NCBI GenBank assembly: GCA_025964295.1
Contig: JAOPZD010000452.1
Span: 1-5,624 of the forward strand
Reading direction: 5' to 3'
From: Conexibacter sp.
GTDB lineage: Bacteria > Actinomycetota > Thermoleophilia > Solirubrobacterales > Solirubrobacteraceae
DNA: 5,624 bases
Shown: one piece after another, positions 5,106-5,624 of the stretch
Layout: each line of letters opens with the position of its first letter
Position numbering within the stretch: position 1 is the stretch's first letter
Notes under the pieces: model-generated
The model's database searches: none
What the model was told of the DNA's origin: nothing
The model's input: only the letters and a program-made list of their open reading frames with translations
Made by a program: the position numbers and the translations under genes

Positions 5106-5624
5106 ATGCCTGCACGCTCGATCCCCTTCATCGTTGCGATCGCCCTGATCGCTCTGCCGGCGGCGCTGGCGCTCGCCGCGCCCGCTGGCGCGGGCGCCGA
5201 CGACCTGTCGGTCACGCGCCAGGGGACCGAGCTGGTGGCGCGGCTGACCGGCGCGGCCGCGACGGCCGCGGCTCCGTACGTCGGCAAGGAGCTGACGATC
5301 TCGTGCGAGAGCGGCGTCGCGCCCGGCCTGCTGTTCGGCGGTGGCGACCGCGTCGGGCAGACCGGGAGCAGCGCCATGCTGCGCCGCGACCCCGACGGCT
5401 CGCTCGTGCTGCGCACGTACTTCTCCGATCGCGTCTACGACGTCTGCGAGGTCGATCGCCCGCTGGTCCGGCGCAAGGTCGGCCAGCAGGGGCCGTTCGC
5501 GATCTACGCCGGCGACCGTGGGCCCGCGATCGGCCGCGCGGCGCTGACCCCGGCCGGGACCGTGTGGCTCGACGAGCTCGCCCACGCCAAGGCGATGCAC
5601 GACGCCAGCGTGACGGCCGCCGCG
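5106..5624 (+). CDS. Exported protein of unknown family, 3'-truncated by window edge
   Basis: From ATG 5106 the frame is open for 173 codons to the right edge without a stop. Residues 1-31 look like a Sec signal peptide: Arg4, a hydrophobic core at about 5-25 (IPFIVAIALIALPAALALAA) and likely cleavage after an Ala such as A29 or A31. There is no lipobox, so the mature protein is probably secreted or wall-associated. The visible mature part has two cysteines, C67 in TISCESG and C114 in YDVCEVD, which could form a disulphide. A beta-rich stretch contains GSLVLRTYFSDRVYDVCEV and a later PAGTVWLDELAHAK. I do not recognise a family or catalytic motif. The start is supported by the signal peptide and by the -10 element 9 nt upstream. 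Third codon positions are less biased in the signal peptide (CCT, GCA, GTT, GCT), which is common for such regions. Confidence 0.8.
   Translation, partial: MPARSIPFIVAIALIALPAALALAAPAGAGADDLSVTRQGTELVARLTGAAATAAAPYVGKELTISCESGVAPGLLFGGGDRVGQTGSSAMLRRDPDGSLVLRTYFSDRVYDVCEVDRPLVRRKVGQQGPFAIYAGDRGPAIGRAALTPAGTVWLDELAHAKAMHDASVTAAA

Noticed and set aside
3792..5600. 602-codon minus-strand open frame, also covering the poorly explained 4785-5100 region
   Set aside because: No recognisable domain; composition is Arg/Ala/Gly/Pro-rich and it mirrors plus-strand genes with better coding signals, including the signal-peptide gene at 5106.

Overview
The window comes from a very GC-rich bacterial chromosome. 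Coding regions show an extreme G/C bias at third codon positions, all supported genes lie on the plus strand, and intergenic gaps are short. Two genes follow TANNNT hexamers that sit only 9-12 nt before an ATG, a layout typical of leaderless or near-leaderless actinobacterial transcription. Together with the mycobacterial-style lipoproteins and the CTC-type ribosomal protein L25, this suggests an actinobacterium. A soil lineage such as Solirubrobacterales/Thermoleophilia is my best guess, but that placement is inference.

Layout: (1) Positions 2-1720 hold two tandem paralogous secreted lipoproteins related to the LppX/LprAFG (LolA-like fold) group. The first is cut by the left edge; the second is complete with a clear lipobox. 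(2) Positions 1770-4784 look like one operon. A TACCAT -10 element precedes rplY/ctc (50S ribosomal protein L25). Then come pth (peptidyl-tRNA hydrolase) after 9 nt, a Bcr/CflA-type major facilitator efflux protein overlapping pth by 23 nt, and an unrecognised 174-residue protein whose reading frame abuts the transporter stop. (3) Positions 4785-5093 hold a hairpin that may end the operon and a short coding-like stretch resembling the C-terminal part of a fibronectin-III-like domain, without a convincing start. (4) From 5106 an exported protein of unknown family runs off the right edge.

Functionally, the central block joins a ribosome accessory protein (L25 binds 5S rRNA), the enzyme that recycles peptidyl-tRNA after premature drop-off, and a small-molecule exporter. 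The most notable observation is that two genes in this block, pth and the 174-residue protein, have no ATG, GTG or TTG that would give a full-length product. pth shows a good case for a CTG start with a well-placed Shine-Dalgarno sequence. Standard gene calling would truncate both. I saw no CRISPR array, tRNA, rRNA, insertion sequence or clear novel system.
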